A stretch of DNA of 64,000 nucleotides from Pseudacidovorax sp. (GCF_017991995.1 NZ_JAGOPN010000017.1:93432-157431); one strand, 5' to 3'. Counted from the stretch's first letter, positions 17,054 through 26,649 are shown. Program-made: numbers and translations. The notes: generated by a model not told the origin, from the letters alone.

Positions 17054-18289
17054 ATGGCTTCCCGACGACTTCCGACCCCGTCTTCCGTTCCATCCACATC
17101 GGCCGAGCCATCGGCCAGCACGCCAGCCGAGGCGGCCAGTGACGGCCGGACGGTCCGCGCTCTGGTGCTTCAGGGCGGCGGCGCACTCGGCGCCTACCAG
17201 GCCGGCGTGTATGAAGGCCTGTCCAGCGAGCACCACGCACTCGACTGGGTGGCGGGCGTCTCCATCGGCGCCATCAATGCGGCGCTGATCGCGGGCAACC
17301 CGCCCGAGCGGCGTGTCGAGCGGCTGCGCGAGTTCTGGCAGCTGGTCTCGTCGGCGCCGGGCCAGCAACTGCCCATCTGGGCGGGCGAACGTCGGCTGCT
17401 CGCCCAGTTCAGCGCCAATGCGGCCGTGGCGATGGGCATCCTGGGCTTCTTCTCGCCGCGCGTCGATCCGACGCTGCTGCTGGGCGGCGCGGCACCCGTG
17501 CTGAGCTACTACGACACGTCCGCGCTCAAGTCCACGCTGGAGCGGCTGGTGGACTTCGACCGCCTCAACGACGACGGCATCCGCGTGTCGGTCGGTGCCG
17601 TCAACGTGCGCAACGGCAACTCGGTGTACTTCGACAACCACCGCGTGCGCATCGGGCCGGAACACATCATGGCCAGCGGCGCGTTGCCGCCGGGCTTTCC
17701 GCCGGTGCACATCGACGGCGAGGACTACTGGGACGGCGGCATCGTCTCCAACACGCCGCTGCAGTACGTGCTGGACGAGCACGAGCGCAACCGCCGCCTG
17801 CTCGTGCTGCAGGTGGATCTGTTCAGCGCCGTCGGCCCGATGCCCACCACGCTGGCCGAGGTGACAGCCCGGCAGAAGGACATCCAGTACTCCAGCCGCA
17901 CCCGGCTCAACACCGATGTGCTGGGTGCCAACGTCAACCTGCAGCAGGCGCTGGCCGGACTGCTGGAGCGCCTGCCGCCCCAGATGCTGGAAGAGCCGGG
18001 ACTGCGCGCGTTGTGCCAGCACCTGCGCAGCGCGCCCATCGACATCGTCCACCTCATCCATCGGCCCGCCGAATGGGAGCAGGACGCCAAGGACTACGAG
18101 TTCTCCCGCCTGGCGATAGATGCGCACTGGGCCGATGGCCTTCGCGACATGCGCCACTCGCTCGCGCATCCGGAATGGCTGCAGCGGCAGGTGCAGGGCG
18201 GCGGCGTCACCACCTACGACCTGGCCAGGCCCGACCATGCGCGTGTTCGCCGGCCCGGCACCGGGGTGGACACGGCGCCTTCCGCCTGA
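17054..18289 (+). CDS. Patatin-like phospholipase with C-terminal DUF3734
   Basis: A 411-residue patatin-family serine hydrolase. The oxyanion loop LQGGGALGAYQAG is near residue 40, the nucleophile is Ser70 in GVSIG, and the catalytic Asp is Asp227 in the DGG motif (WDGGIVSNTPL). The tail, ending in TYDLARPDHARV, fits the DUF3734 extension found in proteobacterial members. It presumably hydrolyses phospholipid or lipid esters; some relatives act on poly-hydroxybutyrate-associated lipids. There is no signal peptide, only a Ser/Pro/Thr-rich head. An in-frame ATG at 17008 would lengthen the head. It stands alone between the acyl-CoA operon and the CHRD lipoprotein. Confidence 0.87.
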   Translation: MASRRLPTPSSVPSTSAEPSASTPAEAASDGRTVRALVLQGGGALGAYQAGVYEGLSSEHHALDWVAGVSIGAINAALIAGNPPERRVERLREFWQLVSSAPGQQLPIWAGERRLLAQFSANAAVAMGILGFFSPRVDPTLLLGGAAPVLSYYDTSALKSTLERLVDFDRLNDDGIRVSVGAVNVRNGNSVYFDNHRVRIGPEHIMASGALPPGFPPVHIDGEDYWDGGIVSNTPLQYVLDEHERNRRLLVLQVDLFSAVGPMPTTLAEVTARQKDIQYSSRTRLNTDVLGANVNLQQALAGLLERLPPQMLEEPGLRALCQHLRSAPIDIVHLIHRPAEWEQDAKDYEFSRLAIDAHWADGLRDMRHSLAHPEWLQRQVQGGGVTTYDLARPDHARVRRPGTGVDTAPSA

Positions 18290-18351
18290 GGCCGCCGACA
18301 TGCCGCCGTCCCCCGTTGGCCCCGCCGCATCGCAGTGATAAGGTCGCGCGC

Positions 18352-18849
18352 ATGCCTGTTACCTCGCATCCCCTTTCCCGTCGACTCCTGGGCCTGGGCC
18401 TGATGGCCGCCGTGCTGGCCGGCTGTACCTCTGTGCCGCTGGACGTGCCGACACCGGCGCCCCGGCCCCAGCCGCCGCGCGAACCGCAACTGGCCGCCTT
18501 CAGCACGCGCATGGACGGCCGCAACCAGGTGCCGCCCGTGGCCAGCATGGGCACCGGTACGCTCGATGCCGTGCTCGACAAGAGCACCGGACTGCTGCGC
18601 TGGCGTCTGGCCTACAGCAACCTCAGCGGCCCGGTCACTGCCGCACATTTCCACGGGCCGGCGCTGATCGGCATGAATGCGCCGCCGGTCATCACCATCG
18701 ACGCGTCGCCCAACCGCGCCCCCGAGGGCCGGGCCAACCTCACGCCCTCGCAGCAGGCCGAGCTGCTGGCCGGCCGCTGGTACGTGAACCTGCACACGGC
18801 CCGCTATCCCGACGGCGAGCTGCGCGGCCAGCTCATCGAGCGCCGCTGA
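18352..18849 (+). CDS. CHRD-domain lipoprotein
   Basis: A 165-residue predicted lipoprotein with a lipobox (MAAVLAGC, Cys near residue 25) after a basic, hydrophobic signal. A Pro-rich spacer leads to one CHRD domain: FSTRMDGRNQVPPV, GTGTLDAVLD, VTAAHFHGPA, and a closing YVNLHTARYPDGELRGQL. CHRD domains occur in eukaryotic chordin and widely in bacteria, and the role in bacteria is unknown. It precedes the two-component response regulator by 9 bases, so it is probably the first gene of a three-gene unit and could be a target or accessory sensor of that system. Confidence 0.87.
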   Translation: MPVTSHPLSRRLLGLGLMAAVLAGCTSVPLDVPTPAPRPQPPREPQLAAFSTRMDGRNQVPPVASMGTGTLDAVLDKSTGLLRWRLAYSNLSGPVTAAHFHGPALIGMNAPPVITIDASPNRAPEGRANLTPSQQAELLAGRWYVNLHTARYPDGELRGQLIERR

Positions 18850-18858
18850 GCCTGCGCC

Positions 18859-19518
18859 ATGCGACTGCTCCTGCTGGAGGACGACCTCATGATCGGCGAG
18901 GCCGTGCTCGACCTGCTGCGCGCCGAGCATTACGCCGTCGACTGGGTCAAGGACGGCGAGGCCGCCGAGTCGGCCCTGCGCACGCAGGACTACGACCTGG
19001 TGCTGCTGGACCTGGGCGTGCCGCGCCGTGACGGGCTGGAGGTGCTGCGCGGCCTGCGGGCCCGCAAGCAGCGCATGCCGGTGCTCATCACCACCGCGCG
19101 CGACGCCGTGCAGCAGCGCGTCGAGGGCCTGGACGCCGGCGCCGACGACTACGTGCTCAAGCCCTACGACCTGGACGAGCTGCTGGCACGCATCCGTGCG
19201 TTGCTGCGCCGCGCCGCGGGTCGGGCCGAGCCGGTGTACGAGCACAAGGGCGTGAGCCTGAACCCTGCCACGCACGAGGCGATGGTCGACGGCAAGCCGA
19301 TGGTGCTGTCGGCCCGCGAATGGGCGGTGCTGGAGGCGCTGATCGCCCGGCCAGGGCTGATCCTTTCGCGCCCTCAACTGGAGGAAAAGCTCTATAGCTG
19401 GAAGGACGAGATCAGCAGCAATGCGGTCGAGGTCTACATCCATGGCCTGCGCAAGAAGCTGGGCGCGGACCTGATCCGCAACGTGCGGGGCGTGGGCTAC
19501 ATGGTCCCGAAGGAATGA
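18859..19518 (+). CDS. OmpR-family response regulator (QseB/TctD-like)
   Basis: A 219-residue two-component response regulator. The receiver domain (residues about 1-115) has the acidic pocket LLLEDD at the N-terminus, phosphoacceptor Asp51 (LLDLGVP), and the conserved Lys in DYVLKPYDLDELL. The C-terminal OmpR/PhoB winged helix includes LSAREWAVLEALIARPG and VEVYIHGLRKKLG. It would bind DNA when phosphorylated by the adjacent kinase, whose start codon overlaps its stop by 4 bases. QseB and TctD families are similar at this level and I cannot separate them. The Bug proteins nearby make a TctD-like role conceivable but unproven. Confidence 0.92.
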   Translation: MRLLLLEDDLMIGEAVLDLLRAEHYAVDWVKDGEAAESALRTQDYDLVLLDLGVPRRDGLEVLRGLRARKQRMPVLITTARDAVQQRVEGLDAGADDYVLKPYDLDELLARIRALLRRAAGRAEPVYEHKGVSLNPATHEAMVDGKPMVLSAREWAVLEALIARPGLILSRPQLEEKLYSWKDEISSNAVEVYIHGLRKKLGADLIRNVRGVGYMVPKE

Positions 19519-20840
19519 ATCGCCCGCGGCTGATGCGCTCGCTGCGGGCCCGGTTGCTGGCCTTCCTGCTGGCGGCCATCGTGCTGGCCGGTGGCATCCA
19601 GGCCGCCGTGACCTATCGCACCGTGCTGCGCGAGGCCGATGCCATCTTCGACTACCACATGCAGCAGATGGCGCTGTCGCTGCGCTCCGGCCTGCCACCC
19701 AGCGCGGCCGTGAGTGGTCTCGGTCCCTCGGAGCAGAACTTCGACTTCGTCGTGCAGGTGTGGACGCAGGACGGCCAGCGCATCTTCGAATCCGCCGACG
19801 AGGCGCTGCTGCCGCAGCTGGCTGTGCTGGGCTTCGCCGAGGTGAATGCGCGGGGCACCACCTACCGCGTGCTGTCGATGCAGACGCGCGGCCTGGTCAT
19901 CCAGGTGGCGCAGGACATGGCGGCGCGGCGGCAGATGGCCGGCAGCCTGGCGCTGCGCACCGTCGCCCCCGTGGCGCTGATGGCGCCGCTGCTGATGCTG
20001 GTCGTGTGGTGGGTGGTGAGTGGCTCGCTGGCGCCGGTCTCGCGGGTACGCAGCCAGGTGGCCTCGCGGCAGCCCGACGATCTCTCGCCCGTGGGCGAGG
20101 AAGGTCTGCCCGAGGAAGTGCGGCCGCTGGTGGCCGAACTCAATCTGCTCTTCGAGCGGGTGCGCCGGGCCTTCGACGCGCAGAAGCATTTCGTGGCCGA
20201 TGCGGCGCACGAGCTGCGCTCGCCACTCGCGGCCCTCAAGCTGCAGGTGCAGCTGCTGCGCCGCGCCAGCGATCCGGCGGCGCATGAGCAGGCCGTGCAG
20301 CGCCTGGCCGCCGGCATCGACCGGGCGACGCGGCTGGTCGAGCAGTTGCTGACCCTGGCGCGCAACGAGGCGCACGCCGCGGCGGGCGGCGAGACCGTGC
20401 CGGTAGACCTGGCGGCACTGGCCCGCGAGGCCATTGCGGATGCCGTGCCCGGCGCCGAATCCCGACGCATCGACCTTGGGTTGGCGCGCGCCGACGCCGT
20501 CAGCGTGGCAGGCCATGTGGATGCGCTGCGCATCCTGCTGCGCAACCTGGTGGACAACGCCGTCAAGTACACGCCTGAAGGCGGGCGCGTCGATCTGACG
20601 GTGCAGCAAGAGGGCGGCGGCGTGGTGCTGGTGGTCGAGGACTCGGGGCCCGGCCTGGCCGAGTCGGACCGCGAGCGGGTGTGGGACCGCTTCTACCGGG
20701 CGCCTGACGCGGGCGCTTCAGGCAGCGGCCTCGGCCTGGCCATCGTGCGCTCGGTGGCGCAGCTGCATGGCGCGGAACTGGCGCTGGACCGCTCGGCCGC
20801 GCTGGGTGGGCTGCGGGTGCGGGTGCGCTTTCGCGGCTGA
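19515..20840 (+). CDS. Sensor histidine kinase (QseC/TctE-like)
   Basis: A 441-residue inner-membrane sensor kinase. The first membrane helix is at about residues 10-30 (LLAFLLAAIVLAGG). A periplasmic domain of some 120 residues follows, then a second helix (PVALMAPLLMLVVWWVVSG) and a HAMP-like linker. The H-box HELRSPLAALKLQ contains His232; the N-box is NLVDNAVKYTPEGG, and the G-box regions are EDSGPGL and GSGLGLAIVRSVAQLHG. It would autophosphorylate and pass the phosphate to the upstream regulator. The signal is unknown. Confidence 0.92.
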   Translation: MNRPRLMRSLRARLLAFLLAAIVLAGGIQAAVTYRTVLREADAIFDYHMQQMALSLRSGLPPSAAVSGLGPSEQNFDFVVQVWTQDGQRIFESADEALLPQLAVLGFAEVNARGTTYRVLSMQTRGLVIQVAQDMAARRQMAGSLALRTVAPVALMAPLLMLVVWWVVSGSLAPVSRVRSQVASRQPDDLSPVGEEGLPEEVRPLVAELNLLFERVRRAFDAQKHFVADAAHELRSPLAALKLQVQLLRRASDPAAHEQAVQRLAAGIDRATRLVEQLLTLARNEAHAAAGGETVPVDLAALAREAIADAVPGAESRRIDLGLARADAVSVAGHVDALRILLRNLVDNAVKYTPEGGRVDLTVQQEGGGVVLVVEDSGPGLAESDRERVWDRFYRAPDAGASGSGLGLAIVRSVAQLHGAELALDRSAALGGLRVRVRFRG

Positions 20841-20897
20841 TCAGGAGCGCCACGGCGCAGGCGCGCCTGGCAAGGCGGACCGGCCGACACGGAGAAC

Positions 20898-21290
20898 TCA
20901 GCCTTTTCCGGCCGGCACTGATCGTGTGGGCTTGGCTGGACTGAGTCGGTCGATGCGCAGCCGTTGCCGGTCGTCCGAGATCATTCGGGCTGCCATGAGG
21001 ACAGCGCCCACGCAGGCCAGTCCACCCGCTCCCGTGAGCAGCAGCAGAAGAACGATCTGGTACTTCGCCGCGTCGATGGGATCCATCCCAGCAAGCAGCT
21101 GCCCGGTCATGATGCCAGGCAGGGTGATGATGCCGGCGGCAGACATCTGGTTGATGATCGGAATGATCCCGCGTCGGATGGACGTGCGGACCAACGCTTG
21201 CAGTGCCGTCTTCATGGGCAGGCCGAGCGCCAGCTGGGCCTCGACGCCCGGCCGGTGCAGGGCAATGCCGTCGAAGAAGGTGTCCAGTCG
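20898..21290 (-). pseudogene. FetB/YbbM-type permease, C-terminal remnant
   Basis: On the minus strand, a reading frame from about 21290 to 20898 encodes the second half of an UPF0014/FetB permease. It starts RLDTFFDGIALHRPGVEAQ and continues SIRRGIIPIINQMSAAGI, LPGIMTGQLLAG and AAKYQIVLLLLL. Full FetB is about 260 residues; roughly the first 130, including the first membrane helices, are absent. The coding run begins abruptly inside the 3' end of fetA, in a different frame and without a start codon or ribosome site at the junction. It is best explained by an internal deletion removing the fetA end and the fetB start. The first in-frame ATG is after the conserved coupling segment. Confidence 0.8.
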
Positions 21291-21913
21291 CCATCGACCA
21301 CAAGCGAGCGCGCTGCCACCCGGCGTGCCTGTTCGTCCGAGTGTGTCACCCAGAGGATCGCCAGCCCCTGCCCGCATTGCCGGCGCAGCAGGTCCTCATA
21401 GGCCTGTGTCGACTCGGCGTCCAGTGCGGCCGTGGGCTCGTCCAGCAGCAGCACGGCAGGTTCACGGGCCAGTGATCGCAGGAGAGCCAATCGCTGCCTT
21501 TCGCCGGTGGACAAGCGGAGAACCTCGGCGTCGAGCGACGTCTGCGGCAGACCCAGTGCCTCAACCATCTGCACAATGCGCAAGCGCTGAGCAGCGTCGA
21601 AATGGTCACCCACCGTGGGCGCCCACCAGGCAGGCTCCGCCGACTGGTAGATGACCCGACGGCGCCACTGCGGGCCGCTGAACTGCTCGCGCGGCTGGCC
21701 GTCCAGCTCGACCGTGCCTCCGCTGGGGGGATCGAGGTCGGCGATCAGACGCAGCAGGACTGATTTGCCGGAGCCGGAGCGCCCTCTTATCGCGACACAT
21801 TCGCCGCGGTCGAGCTGGAGCGCGTGCGGGCCGGAGCGGGGCGATTGAAGATGTCGGACCACTAGCCGGGGTGGGATTGGCTGCATTCGCTGCGCGCTCG
21901 CTTCAATATGCAT
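21212..21913 (-). CDS. FetA/YbbL-type ABC transporter ATP-binding protein, altered C-terminus
   Basis: An ABC ATPase of the FetA family, which pairs with FetB in iron homeostasis and export under oxidative stress in E. coli. It shows Walker A GRSGSGKSVLLRL, signature LSTGERQRLALLRSL, Walker B AVLLLDEPTAALD and switch His in WVTHSDEQA. From the ATG at 21913 it is 233 residues; an ATG at 21886 gives 224, nearer the usual length. The natural sequence appears to end at LVVDGDW. The last 23 residues are read out-of-frame from the fetB remnant after the deletion junction near 21290. The ATPase core is intact but its permease is not, so transport is probably lost. Confidence 0.8.
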   Translation of the reverse strand: MHIEASAQRMQPIPPRLVVRHLQSPRSGPHALQLDRGECVAIRGRSGSGKSVLLRLIADLDPPSGGTVELDGQPREQFSGPQWRRRVIYQSAEPAWWAPTVGDHFDAAQRLRIVQMVEALGLPQTSLDAEVLRLSTGERQRLALLRSLAREPAVLLLDEPTAALDAESTQAYEDLLRRQCGQGLAILWVTHSDEQARRVAARSLVVDGDWTPSSTALPCTGRASRPSWRSACP

Positions 21914-22343
21914 GACATGGTAGGGCGGCGCGGGCCAAGACCCCCAAGGCGTCGGTGCCAGGCTGTGGAGGGGCGGGGTGCTGCGGGTGGGGCTCCTTGC
22001 CAAGGCGGTGCCAAGTGGTTCCGGCATCTACAATTCGGGCCCTATGGGCCGTGGCCTGGAAGGGCTCGATCCGCAAGAGTCGGTGTGGCCTTCGGCCAAA
22101 GCCAGGGACGCAGCCTGCACCTCCCAGACTCGACGGTGGCCCCGCAACACCCCTGCGTGCCCGGCCTGACGTGCCAGTGGTGGCAGGCCAACAGCCCTTC
22201 ATCCTGCAACGTCAGCGATTCGTTCGCCGCAGCCCGTGCTCCGCGGCCCAGCGGGTCGCGTAGGCCGCATGCCGCTGCGTGCCCATTCCTCTGGTTGGGC
22301 GCGGGTCCGACAACACGCGCGTAGCTACATATCAGTCCTGCCA
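21914..22343. other. 430-base gap between fetA and rimO
   Basis: No convincing gene was seen. A TACAAT box (22031-22036, plus strand) could be the -10 of a rimO promoter, but no matching -35 lies 16-18 bases upstream. If used, the rimO leader would be about 300 bases. A small GGCC-TTC-GGCC hairpin lies near 22092. The short reading frames across this gap look like random open frames in GC-rich DNA. Confidence 0.4.
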
Positions 22344-23732
22344 ATGAACACCCCAACGATCACCGACGAGCCGAAGCGCGCACCCAGTATCGGTATGGTC
22401 TCCCTCGGTTGCCCGAAGGCCCTGACCGATTCCGAGCTGATCCTCACCCAGCTCAGCGCCGAGGGCTACCAGACCTCCAAGACCTTCCAGGGCGCTGACC
22501 TGGTGATCGTCAATACCTGCGGCTTCATTGACGACGCGGTCAAGGAAAGCCTGGACACCATCGGCGAGGCGCTGGCTGAGAACGGCCGCGTGATCGTCAC
22601 CGGGTGCCTGGGCGCCAAGACGGGCGGCAGCGGCGGCAACATGGTGCGCGAACTGCATCCCTCGGTGCTGGCCGTCACGGGCCCGCATGCCACGCAGGAG
22701 GTGATGGACGCCGTCCACGCCAACCTGCCCAAGCCGCACGATCCATTCATCGATCTGGTGCCGCCGGCGGGCATCAAGCTCACGCCGCGCCACTACGCTT
22801 ACCTGAAGATCAGCGAGGGCTGCAACCACCGTTGCACCTTCTGCATCATCCCCTCGATGCGCGGCGACCTCGTCTCAAGGCCCATCGGCGACGTGTTGAA
22901 GGAAGCCAAGGCCCTGTTCGAGGGCGGCGTGAAGGAACTGCTGGTGATCAGCCAGGACACTTCGGCGTACGGCGTGGACATCAAGTACCGCACTGGTTTC
23001 TGGGATGGCAAGCCGGTGCGCACGCGCATGCTCGACCTGGTCGCTGCGCTGGGTGACATCGCCGAGCCGTACGGCGCCTGGGTGCGGCTGCACTACGTGT
23101 ACCCCTATCCGAGCGTCGACGAGGTCGTGCCGCTGATGGCCCAAGGCCGTGTGCTGCCTTACCTGGATGTGCCGCTGCAGCACAGCCATCCCGACGTGCT
23201 ACGGCGCATGAAGCGTCCGGCCAGCGGCGAGAAAAACCTGGAGCGCATTGCGCGCTGGCGCGAGATGTGCCCGGAGTTAGTCATCCGCAGCACCTTCATC
23301 GCCGGCTTTCCTGGCGAGACGGAAGAGGAGTTCGAGCACCTGCTGGACTTCGTGCGCGCCGCGGGCATCGACCGTGCTGGCTGCTTCGCCTACAGCCCCG
23401 TGGAAGGCGCCACGGCCAATGAGCTGCCCGGCATGCTGCCCGAAGCCGAGCGCGAGGCGCGCCGCGCGCGCTTCATGGAAGTGGCCGAGGCCGTGTCGGC
23501 CCAACGCCTGCAGCGCCGCGTCGGCGCCACCATGCAAGTGCTGGTCGACTCGGCGCCCGGCCTGGGCCGCAAGGGCGGGGTAGGCCGCAGCTATGCCGAT
23601 GCGCCCGAGATCGACGGCGTGGTGCGGCTGCTGCCGCCGGAGAAGATCAGCAAGACGATGAAGGTGGGCGAGTTCACCAAGGCGCGCATCGTGGCGGCCG
23701 AAGGGCACGACCTGGTGGCGCTTCCCATCTGA
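22344..23732 (+). CDS. rimO: Ribosomal protein S12 methylthiotransferase RimO
   Basis: A 462-residue radical-SAM enzyme that adds a methylthio group to Asp88 of ribosomal protein S12. The N-terminal UPF0004 domain shows [13 protein letters not shown] and NTCGFIDDA, holding ligands of the auxiliary [4Fe-4S] cluster. The radical-SAM cysteines are Cys160, Cys164 and Cys167 ([16 protein letters not shown]). A C-terminal TRAM domain begins near [10 protein letters not shown]. The ATG at 22344 is chosen over the longer open frame because family members start shortly before [11 protein letters not shown]. It is followed by a strong bidirectional terminator shared with the convergent tRNA-Leu gene. 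Confidence 0.95.
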   Translation: MNTPTITDEPKRAPSIGMVSLGCPKALTDSELILTQLSAEGYQTSKTFQGADLVIVNTCGFIDDAVKESLDTIGEALAENGRVIVTGCLGAKTGGSGGNMVRELHPSVLAVTGPHATQEVMDAVHANLPKPHDPFIDLVPPAGIKLTPRHYAYLKISEGCNHRCTFCIIPSMRGDLVSRPIGDVLKEAKALFEGGVKELLVISQDTSAYGVDIKYRTGFWDGKPVRTRMLDLVAALGDIAEPYGAWVRLHYVYPYPSVDEVVPLMAQGRVLPYLDVPLQHSHPDVLRRMKRPASGEKNLERIARWREMCPELVIRSTFIAGFPGETEEEFEHLLDFVRAAGIDRAGCFAYSPVEGATANELPGMLPEAEREARRARFMEVAEAVSAQRLQRRVGATMQVLVDSAPGLGRKGGVGRSYADAPEIDGVVRLLPPEKISKTMKVGEFTKARIVAAEGHDLVALPI

Positions 23733-23789
23733 GGCCGCAGCAGGACCGGGAGGCGCAGCCTCCTTGTCCTCTACCCGGCGCGCCAAAAC

Positions 23790-23817
23790 AAAAAGGCCAC
23801 CCGGAGGTGGCCTTTTT
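23790..23817. terminator. Bidirectional intrinsic terminator between rimO and tRNA-Leu
   Basis: A 12-base-pair stem AAAAAGGCCACC / GGTGGCCTTTTT with a CGGA loop. It carries T-runs on both strands and so can end rimO (plus strand) and the tRNA-Leu transcript (minus strand). Confidence 0.9.
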
Positions 23818-23826
23818 GCTGTGTCT

Positions 23827-23911
<85 letters not shown>

Positions 23912-23962
23912 TCAATATTCATCGCTTTCGCGAAGAACATATCCGTTTCAGGAAAGCCTGTG

Positions 23963-23992
23963 ATCATATCAGCGATCAGATGTGTTGTGCAA
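23963..23992 (-). promoter_or_regulatory. Promoter of the downstream tRNA-Leu copy
   Basis: On the minus strand: TTGCAC, an 18-base spacer, then TATGAT. The predicted transcript start is near 23956, about 45 bases before the tRNA. The -10 and the following bases (TGATATGATC, 5 bases, CTTTCCTGAAACG) are repeated in front of the other tRNA-Leu copy, supporting function. Confidence 0.65.
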
Positions 23993-24085
23993 CTGACTGC
24001 CAAAAAATCTTTGCTGATCCATTCCGACTGGTGTCGCGCGGGGAGGCTGGACGTCTGCGGAGCAGCAATGGCTCTCATAAATAAG

Positions 24086-24112
24086 AAAGCCGCCGGGGTT
24101 GCCGGCGGCTTT
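24086..24112 (-). terminator. Terminator of the upstream tRNA-Leu copy
   Basis: An 11-base-pair stem AAAGCCGCCGG / CCGGCGGCTTT with a 5-base loop. It is followed on the minus strand by TTTCTTATTTATG. It lies 4 bases from the tRNA CCA end. Confidence 0.85.
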
Positions 24113-24116
24113 GTGT

Positions 24117-24201
<85 letters not shown>

Positions 24202-24244
24202 CAATTTCTGTCGTACCCTAGAGGGGTTAACGTCAAAAATTTGT

Positions 24245-26560
24245 GTGCGTTTCAGGAAAGAAGGAGATCATATCAAAAATCCCGCAGTTGCCAACCCCTT
24301 GTTGGAAGAGTTCGAAGGAACGGTGCAAGGTCACCGTGATGGCCATGGTTTCGTTCAGCGCGACGACGGGGAAGCCGATGTGTATCTGCCACCGAACGAG
24401 ATGCGGGCGGTGCTCCACAAGGACCGGGTCAAGGCGCGCATCGTGCGCACCGACCGGCGGGGCCGCCCGGAAGGGCGGGTGGTCGAGATCGTGGAACGCC
24501 CTGCGCAGCCGATCATCGGGCGGCTGCTGAACGAAGGAGGCGTCTGGCTGGTAGCGCCTGAGGACAAGCGCTACGGCCAGGATGTGCTGATCCCCAAGGG
24601 CGCCACCGGCACCGCCAAGACGGGCCAGGTGGTCGTGGTGCAGCTCACCGAGCCGCCTGCCCTGTTCGGTCAGCCTGTGGGTCGCGTGGCCGAGGTGCTG
24701 GGCGAGATCGACGACCCCGGCATGGAGATCGAGATCGCGGTGCGCAAGTATGGCGTGCCCCATGTGTTCTCCGAGGCGTGCCTGGCCGAGGCCAAGGCGC
24801 TGCCCGACAAGGTGCGGCCCACCGACCGGCGCCACCGTATCGACCTGCGTGATATTCCCCTGTGCACCATCGACGGCGAGGACGCGCGCGACTTCGACGA
24901 CGCGGTGTACTGCGAGCCCATGAAGATGGGCCGTGGCAAGACCGCGAAGACCGGCTGGCGCCTGCTGGTCGCCATTGCCGATGTCAGCGCCTATGTGAAG
25001 ACCGGCTCCCCCATCGACATCGACGCCTACGACCGCGCCACCAGCGTGTACTTCCCGCGGCGGGTGATCCCGATGCTGCCGGAGAAGCTGTCGAACGGCC
25101 TGTGCTCGCTCAACCCGGACGTCGACCGCCTGTGCATGGTGTGCGACATGGTGATCACGGCCGAAGGCGAGATCGAGGCCTACCAGTTCTACCCGGCCGT
25201 GATGCACAGCCACGCCCGATTCACCTACACCGAGGTGGCGGCGATCCTGGCCAATACGCGCGGCCCCGAAGCGGCGCGCCGCAAGGAGCGCGTGCAGGAC
25301 CTGCTGAACCTGGCGGACGTGTACCGCGCCCTGCTGGCGCAGCGCAGCAAGCGCGGCGCCGTGGACTTCGAGACCACCGAGACGCAGATCGTCTGCGACG
25401 AATCGGGACGCATCGAGAAGATCGTGCCGCGCACGCGCAACGAGGCCCACCGGCTGATCGAAGAGGCCATGCTGGCCGCCAACGTCTGCAGTGCCGACTT
25501 CATCGCACAGAGCAAGCACCCCGGCCTGTTCCGTGTGCACGAAGGCCCGACACCCGAGAAGAAGGAGATCCTGCGCAACTACCTGCGGGCCATGGGCGTG
25601 GGCATGTCGATCACCGACGAGCCGCATCCCTCCGAGTTCCAGGCCATCGCCGAGGCGACCAAGGGGCGGCCGGATTCGCAGCAGATCCACACCATGCTGC
25701 TGCGCTCGATGCAGCAGGCGATCTACACGCCGATCAACAGCGGCCACTTCGGTCTGGCCTACGGCGCCTACACTCACTTCACCAGCCCGATCCGGCGCTA
25801 TCCGGACCTCCTGGTGCACCGCGTGATCAAGGCGATCCTCGATGGCGCGCGCTACCAGTTGCCGGTGCTGCCCACGCCGGGCGAGGCCCATGCCAAGCTG
25901 GCCAAACGGCTCGCCTCGCGCGTGAAGGCGCCGACGCAGGCGCCGGCCAAGCTGCCGGCGGCGCAGACGAAGGAAACGCAGGCCTGGCAGGCCGCCGGCC
26001 TGCACTGCAGCGCCAACGAGCGCCGTGCCGACGAGGCGAGCCGCGACGTCGAAGCCTGGCTCAAGTGCAAGTACATGCGCGAGCACCTGGGCGAGGAGTT
26101 CGGCGGCGTGGTCACCGCGGCCACGACCTTCGGCATCTTCGTCACGCTGGACGCGATGTATGTCGAAGGCCTGGTGCACATCACAGAGCTGGGCGGCGAG
26201 TACTTCAAGTTCGACGAGGCGCGGCAGGAACTGCGCGGCGAGCGCACCGGCATCCGCTACTCCATCGGCACCCGCGTGCGGGTGCAGGTGAGCCGCGTCG
26301 ACCTGGACGGCCGCAAGATCGACTTCCGCCTGGTGCGCGAGGGCGAGGACCTGACGGCCCGCGCCATGCGCGACAAGGGCGTGTCAGCGCAGGGCGTGCC
26401 GGTCAAGGCGTCGGAAAAGCGGCAGTCGCGCCAGCGTGCGGCGTCCAATTCGTCGCGCCACGAGGGCAACCTGCCGGCGTCGCCAATCCAGGCGCTGAAA
26501 TCGGCCGTCAAGAAGGCGGCTGGCAAGATCAAGAAGAAGCGCCGTCCGCCGCGTCCCTGA
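24245..26560 (+). CDS. rnr: Ribonuclease R (start uncertain)
   Basis: A 3'-5' exoribonuclease of the RNB family that degrades structured RNA. The conserved part begins at [17 protein letters not shown] (24293). Cold-shock domains follow, then the RNB core with the catalytic acidic motif [34 protein letters not shown] and [12 protein letters not shown]. An S1 domain ([17 protein letters not shown]) and a basic tail ending [11 protein letters not shown] complete it. No ATG exists in frame before the conserved region. In-frame options are GTG 24245 (given here; 771 residues) or TTG 24299/24302. AAGGAG at 24261-24266 is followed in frame only by ATC. The sequence KIPQLP occurs immediately upstream in another frame, hinting at a small indel. 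Confidence 0.88.
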   Translation: MRFRKEGDHIKNPAVANPLLEEFEGTVQGHRDGHGFVQRDDGEADVYLPPNEMRAVLHKDRVKARIVRTDRRGRPEGRVVEIVERPAQPIIGRLLNEGGVWLVAPEDKRYGQDVLIPKGATGTAKTGQVVVVQLTEPPALFGQPVGRVAEVLGEIDDPGMEIEIAVRKYGVPHVFSEACLAEAKALPDKVRPTDRRHRIDLRDIPLCTIDGEDARDFDDAVYCEPMKMGRGKTAKTGWRLLVAIADVSAYVKTGSPIDIDAYDRATSVYFPRRVIPMLPEKLSNGLCSLNPDVDRLCMVCDMVITAEGEIEAYQFYPAVMHSHARFTYTEVAAILANTRGPEAARRKERVQDLLNLADVYRALLAQRSKRGAVDFETTETQIVCDESGRIEKIVPRTRNEAHRLIEEAMLAANVCSADFIAQSKHPGLFRVHEGPTPEKKEILRNYLRAMGVGMSITDEPHPSEFQAIAEATKGRPDSQQIHTMLLRSMQQAIYTPINSGHFGLAYGAYTHFTSPIRRYPDLLVHRVIKAILDGARYQLPVLPTPGEAHAKLAKRLASRVKAPTQAPAKLPAAQTKETQAWQAAGLHCSANERRADEASRDVEAWLKCKYMREHLGEEFGGVVTAATTFGIFVTLDAMYVEGLVHITELGGEYFKFDEARQELRGERTGIRYSIGTRVRVQVSRVDLDGRKIDFRLVREGEDLTARAMRDKGVSAQGVPVKASEKRQSRQRAASNSSRHEGNLPASPIQALKSAVKKAAGKIKKKRRPPRP
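24267..24294 (-). promoter_or_regulatory. Promoter of the upstream tRNA-Leu copy, overlapping the rnr start region
   Basis: On the minus strand: TTGGCA, a 16-base spacer, then TATGAT at 24272-24267. The block TGATATGATC-N5-CTTTCCTGAAACG is shared with the other tRNA promoter. On the plus strand the same bases hold the region just after the AAGGAG ribosome site of rnr, so initiation of rnr and the tRNA -10 box share sequence. Confidence 0.6.
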
Positions 26561-26649
26561 GCTTTTTCCTTCACCCTGAGACTCCACCCGAAAGGCCATC
26601 GGCTTCCTGCATCGTCCCGGCGATGCGGCCGGTGGCCGGGTTCCTTTCC

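Noticed and set aside
18859..20840. Assigning the two-component system specifically as TctDE
   Set aside because: The regulator and kinase fit QseBC as well, and no tctCBA operon is adjacent; only the family-level call is safe.
24233..26179. 648-codon open frame opposite rnr
   Set aside because: It is an antisense shadow with His/Leu/Val/Arg low-complexity composition.
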